The notes under the pieces: model-generated
What the model was told of the DNA's origin: nothing
Seen by the model: only the letters and a program-made list of their open reading frames with translations
Database searches by the model: none
Made by a program: the position numbers and the translations under genes
Part shown: piece by piece, positions 13,600 to 14,477 of the stretch
Layout: each line of letters begins with the position of its first letter
Position numbering within the stretch: position 1 is the stretch's first letter
Assembly (NCBI GenBank): GCA_021162325.1
Contig: JAGGYV010000346.1
Span: 1-14,477, forward strand
Direction: 5' to 3'
Source: Desulfobacteraceae bacterium
GTDB lineage: Bacteria; Desulfobacterota; Desulfobacteria; Desulfobacterales; Desulfosalsimonadaceae
DNA: 14,477 nucleotides

Positions 13600-14477
13600 A
13601 TGAAAATTTTAATTGTTGGCAGCGGCGGAAGAGAACACACGTTAGCATGGAAAATTTCAAAAAATCGAAAAGTCAAAAAGATTTTTTGCGCTCCTGGTAA
13701 TGTGGGAATGGAAGGGCTGGCAGAATGTGTTCCAGTAAAGGCAGATGATATTATCGGTCTGGCCGAGTTTGCTGAAAAAGAATTAATTGACCTGACGGTG
13801 GTCGGCCCGGAGGCCCCGCTTTCCGACGGAATTGTTGATTTGTTTGAAAAAAAGGGTTTGAAGGTTTTCGGACCATCCAAAAAAGCTGCTCAAATAGAGG
13901 CCAGTAAATCTTTTGCCAAGAAAATAATGCTGAAATACGGTATCCCCACCGCCATGGGCCAAACATTTACGAGCTATGACAAGGCTTTAGGCTATATAAA
14001 TTCAATGAAGACCCCGATTGTTGTTAAAGCAGACGGCCTGGCAGCCGGAAAAGGTGTTCTGGTCTGCAAGACAAAAAAAGAAGCTGTCAATGCCGTTAAA
14101 ATGATATTAAAAGATAATGCCTTTGGCGATGCCGGTAAAAAGGTGTTGATTGAAGACTGTCTGGTCGGAGAGGAAGCTTCTTTTATCGCATTTACCGACG
14201 GAAAGCATGTGCTCCCCCTGCCGACTTCCCAGGACCATAAAACTATTTTTGATAATGATAAAGGCCCTAATACCGGGGGGATGGGTGCTTATTCCCCGGC
14301 ACCGGTGGTGGATGCGTTCATTCACGACAAAATAATGGAAAAGGTCATGATTCCCATGGTAAACGCCATGGCGGCCGAAGGGTATCCTTATAAAGGGGTT
14401 CTCTATGCGGGATTGATGATTGACCGGGATCAGGTTAATGTGGTGGAATTTAACGCCCGATTCGGTGATCCGGAAGC
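13600..14477 (+). CDS. purD: Phosphoribosylamine--glycine ligase, 3' end beyond the window
   Basis: This is the first 292 residues or so of PurD (about 420-430 in the family), the ATP-grasp enzyme that makes glycinamide ribonucleotide, step two of purine synthesis. The N-domain starts MKILIVGSGGREHTLAWKIS. FCAPGNVGMEG and VVGPEAPLSDGIVD are family blocks. ATP-grasp elements follow: EASKSFAKKIMLKYGIPTA, VVKADGLAAGKGVLV, IEDCLVGEEASFIAF, QDHKTIFDNDKGPNTGGMGA and, at the cut, VVEFNARFGDPEA. The frame is intact to the window edge. Two ATG codons stand in tandem (13597, 13600). I choose 13600 because AAAGGG at 13588-13593 is then 6 nt away. ATG 13585 in the same frame is less likely. Confidence 0.95.
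   Translation, partial: MKILIVGSGGREHTLAWKISKNRKVKKIFCAPGNVGMEGLAECVPVKADDIIGLAEFAEKELIDLTVVGPEAPLSDGIVDLFEKKGLKVFGPSKKAAQIEASKSFAKKIMLKYGIPTAMGQTFTSYDKALGYINSMKTPIVVKADGLAAGKGVLVCKTKKEAVNAVKMILKDNAFGDAGKKVLIEDCLVGEEASFIAFTDGKHVLPLPTSQDHKTIFDNDKGPNTGGMGAYSPAPVVDAFIHDKIMEKVMIPMVNAMAAEGYPYKGVLYAGLMIDRDQVNVVEFNARFGDPE

Noticed and set aside
13320..13880. A 186-codon minus-strand frame spanning the ddl-purD junction
   Set aside because: It runs opposite two clearly identified genes and has no recognisable domain.

Overview
The window looks like chromosomal DNA from a Gram-negative bacterium of the Desulfobacterota (delta-proteobacterial sulfate-reducer type). This rests on remembered family and repeat resemblance, not on a search: a zinc-ribbon/DUF3426 membrane protein, an N-extended GH130 protein, a YhcC-like radical SAM protein, and short repeats whose ends read TTCGTAAAAAGTCC. 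Genes are moderately GC-poor and the spacers are clearly AT-rich. Most coding content is housekeeping, and I found no convincing multi-gene novel system. The most unusual items are the very acidic repeat protein at 8283-11087 and the layered non-coding repeats at 1534-3966.

Left part (1-3984): a GH130 glycoside phosphorylase/hydrolase-like gene, then a small DUF202-like membrane protein convergent with a minus-strand radical SAM gene. These last two genes lie between two direct copies of a roughly 220-bp non-coding repeat (called R1 here). The left copy is split by a 390-bp insertion flanked by a 7-bp direct repeat (AATTGAC). The insertion holds a long imperfect palindrome and a 168-bp element (R2) with terminal inverted repeats. 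A second R2 copy, in the opposite orientation, ends 18 bp before mnmG.

Middle (3985-8266): mnmG (tRNA wobble-uridine modification), then a zinc-finger-less J-domain co-chaperone behind a near-consensus sigma-70 promoter. A 767-bp spacer follows. It holds a strong multi-tier terminator hairpin, a good promoter and a weak attenuator-like hairpin. Next is hpt (purine salvage).

Right part (8267-14477): 16 bp after hpt is a 934-residue protein with an N-terminal zinc ribbon, some 650 acidic residues built from nested tandem repeats, one membrane helix and a DUF3426 domain. Then come a third terminal-inverted-repeat element (R3) whose right end lies 2 bp from a tRNA with CAU anticodon, and that tRNA's terminator. 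A likely operon starts from a good promoter at 11509: DUF1992 protein, two-helix membrane protein of unknown function, ddl (D-Ala-D-Ala ligase, peptidoglycan) and purD (purine synthesis, cut by the window end). hpt and purD place purine salvage and de novo synthesis genes a few kb apart, but in separate transcription units.
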